Source: CAWDMW01 sp963803575
GTDB taxonomy: Bacteria > Pseudomonadota > Alphaproteobacteria > Rickettsiales > UBA998
Direction of reading: 5' to 3'
DNA length: 64,000 bases
Assembly (NCBI GenBank): GCA_963803575.1
Contig: CAWDMW010000002.1
Span: 930,001-994,000 of the forward strand
Shown one piece after another: positions 63,308-64,000 of the stretch (within the stretch, counting starts at the first letter, position 1; every line of letters begins with the position of its first letter). Under the pieces are notes generated by a model. That model worked only from the letters and a program-made list of their open reading frames with translations, searched no databases and was not told the origin of the DNA. Both the position numbers and the translations under genes were made by a program.

Positions 63308-64000
63308 ATGTCTATTTTATCTACCATTAAAGATGTGATGCTGGTGCGTATCCATCCAAAAGGGAAGCCTATTATCATTGGTATAGCCATTGCCACGGTC
63401 ATTGGCTACCTGCTCTCGGACATATTAGGGAACCTGTTACTGCTTGCCACATTGTTCAGCCTGTATTTCTTTCGCGACCCCGCACGCATGGTGCCACAAA
63501 ATGAAGGGCTGGTGCTTGCCAGCGGAGATGGTGTCATTAGTGATATTCGTGAAGCGACCCTGCCGGTAGAGCTGGGTATCGAGACAGAAGAACCCTACAC
63601 ACGTATTTCCATTTTCCTGAATGTGTTTAACGTCCACGTTAACCGCGTCCCTGTGACAGGTAGTGTGCTGCGTGAGATTTATATTCCGGGTAAGTTTTTT
63701 AATGCTGCACTTGACAAAGCCAGCACAGAAAATGAACGCAGTGTTGCTGCTATCAAAACAGCTGGTGGTGATGTGATTGGCTTCTCTCAAATTGCCGGTT
63801 TGGTTGCACGCCGTATTGTGTGCCAACTCTATGAAGGTGACACACCGCGTCAGGGTGAGCGTTACGGTATTATTCGTTTCGGTAGCCGCTGCGATGTGTA
63901 TGTTCCTTCCCGTTACCGTATCATGGTGGATAAAGGTTCCGTATCAGTAGGAGGCGAAACTATTTTAGCCATGGATACGGATAATTTTGATGCAGATAGC
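63308..64000 (+). CDS. psd: Phosphatidylserine decarboxylase, partial (cut by window end)
   Basis: Makes phosphatidylethanolamine. The frame from ATG 63308 (GAGGAG about eight bases upstream) is open to the last base, 231 codons. Two hydrophobic segments (about 21-50), YFFRDPAR near 53, ASGDGVISDI near 71, and the self-cleavage motif with G192-S193 (RFGSRCDVYVP), where pyruvoyl serine forms. This is the short alphaproteobacterial type. A few C-terminal residues may lie outside the window; pssA would be expected next. Confidence 0.95.
   Translation, partial: MSILSTIKDVMLVRIHPKGKPIIIGIAIATVIGYLLSDILGNLLLLATLFSLYFFRDPARMVPQNEGLVLASGDGVISDIREATLPVELGIETEEPYTRISIFLNVFNVHVNRVPVTGSVLREIYIPGKFFNAALDKASTENERSVAAIKTAGGDVIGFSQIAGLVARRIVCQLYEGDTPRQGERYGIIRFGSRCDVYVPSRYRIMVDKGSVSVGGETILAMDTDNFDADS

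Overview
The window reads as one contiguous piece of an alphaproteobacterial chromosome, moderately AT-leaning by eye, densely coding, with no IS elements, CRISPR arrays or integrases seen. The alphaproteobacterial assignment rests on a CckA-type cell-cycle hybrid kinase, an F1-only atpHAGDC operon, the TIGR02300 (FYDLN) zinc-ribbon acidic protein opposite an aroA-cmk gene, the phoH-ybeY-corC-lnt block, and recA next to alaS. Complete-looking tryptophan, aromatic, lipoprotein, dTDP-rhamnose and cysteine genes argue against a strongly reduced obligate endosymbiont. Two orphan pilin genes and an orphan HK97 capsid pair recall lineages near Rickettsiales/Holosporales, but the order cannot be fixed from the sequence alone.

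Layout. 1-6.2 kb (- strand): trpA (cut by the window edge), trpB, trpF, lapA-like, ihfB, sppA, rpsA and a small lipoprotein. 6.4-9.0 kb (+): CckA, split into a membrane/PAS part and a kinase/receiver part by an in-frame stop. 9.3-16.7 kb (+): a SPOR-tailed DD-carboxypeptidase, a four-gene GldA/F/G-like ABC system and a Ppx/GppA phosphatase. 16.6-24.0 kb (-): aat, a DUF1523-like protein, an M48 protease with a DUF898 partner, lnt, corC, ybeY, phoH. 24.1-26.7 kb: an aroA-cmk fusion and the divergent FYDLN gene. 26.8-31.9 kb: a pseudopilin, rfbD-rfbA-rfbB, divergent rfbC and a glycosyltransferase. 31.9-34.4 kb: HK97 protease and capsid genes, an orphan secreted protein, and tRNA-Thr. 34.6-38.8 kb: a type I secretion-like trio whose ABC subunit has lost its ATP-binding motifs. 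38.8-48.4 kb (-): transaldolase, the F1 ATPase operon (atpA carries a one-base frameshift), alaS and recA. 48.7-51.3 kb: sucB and lpd. 51.4-55.4 kb: an accessory patch of two unknown genes facing a near-perfect palindrome, a CBU_0592-like protein and a degenerate histidine kinase. 55.4-57.8 kb: a double-domain glycosyltransferase. 58.0-59.3 kb: Flp pilin, an OmpA-family protein and a likely 6S RNA gene. 59.3-64 kb (+): coaBC, dut, an Rrf2 regulator, cysK, a MoeB/ThiF enzyme and psd (cut by the window edge).

No stretch above 300 bases lacks a gene. The largest gaps, 9027-9308 and 48405-48681, show no RNA or convincing small gene by eye.

Main points for follow-up: the likely 6S RNA with promoter and shared terminator; the secretion trio with a nucleotide-site-dead ABC subunit; the histidine kinase lacking its phospho-acceptor and N-box residues; the free-standing HK97 protease/capsid pair; the split cckA; the atpA frameshift; and the palindrome in front of the orphan gene at 51.8 kb.
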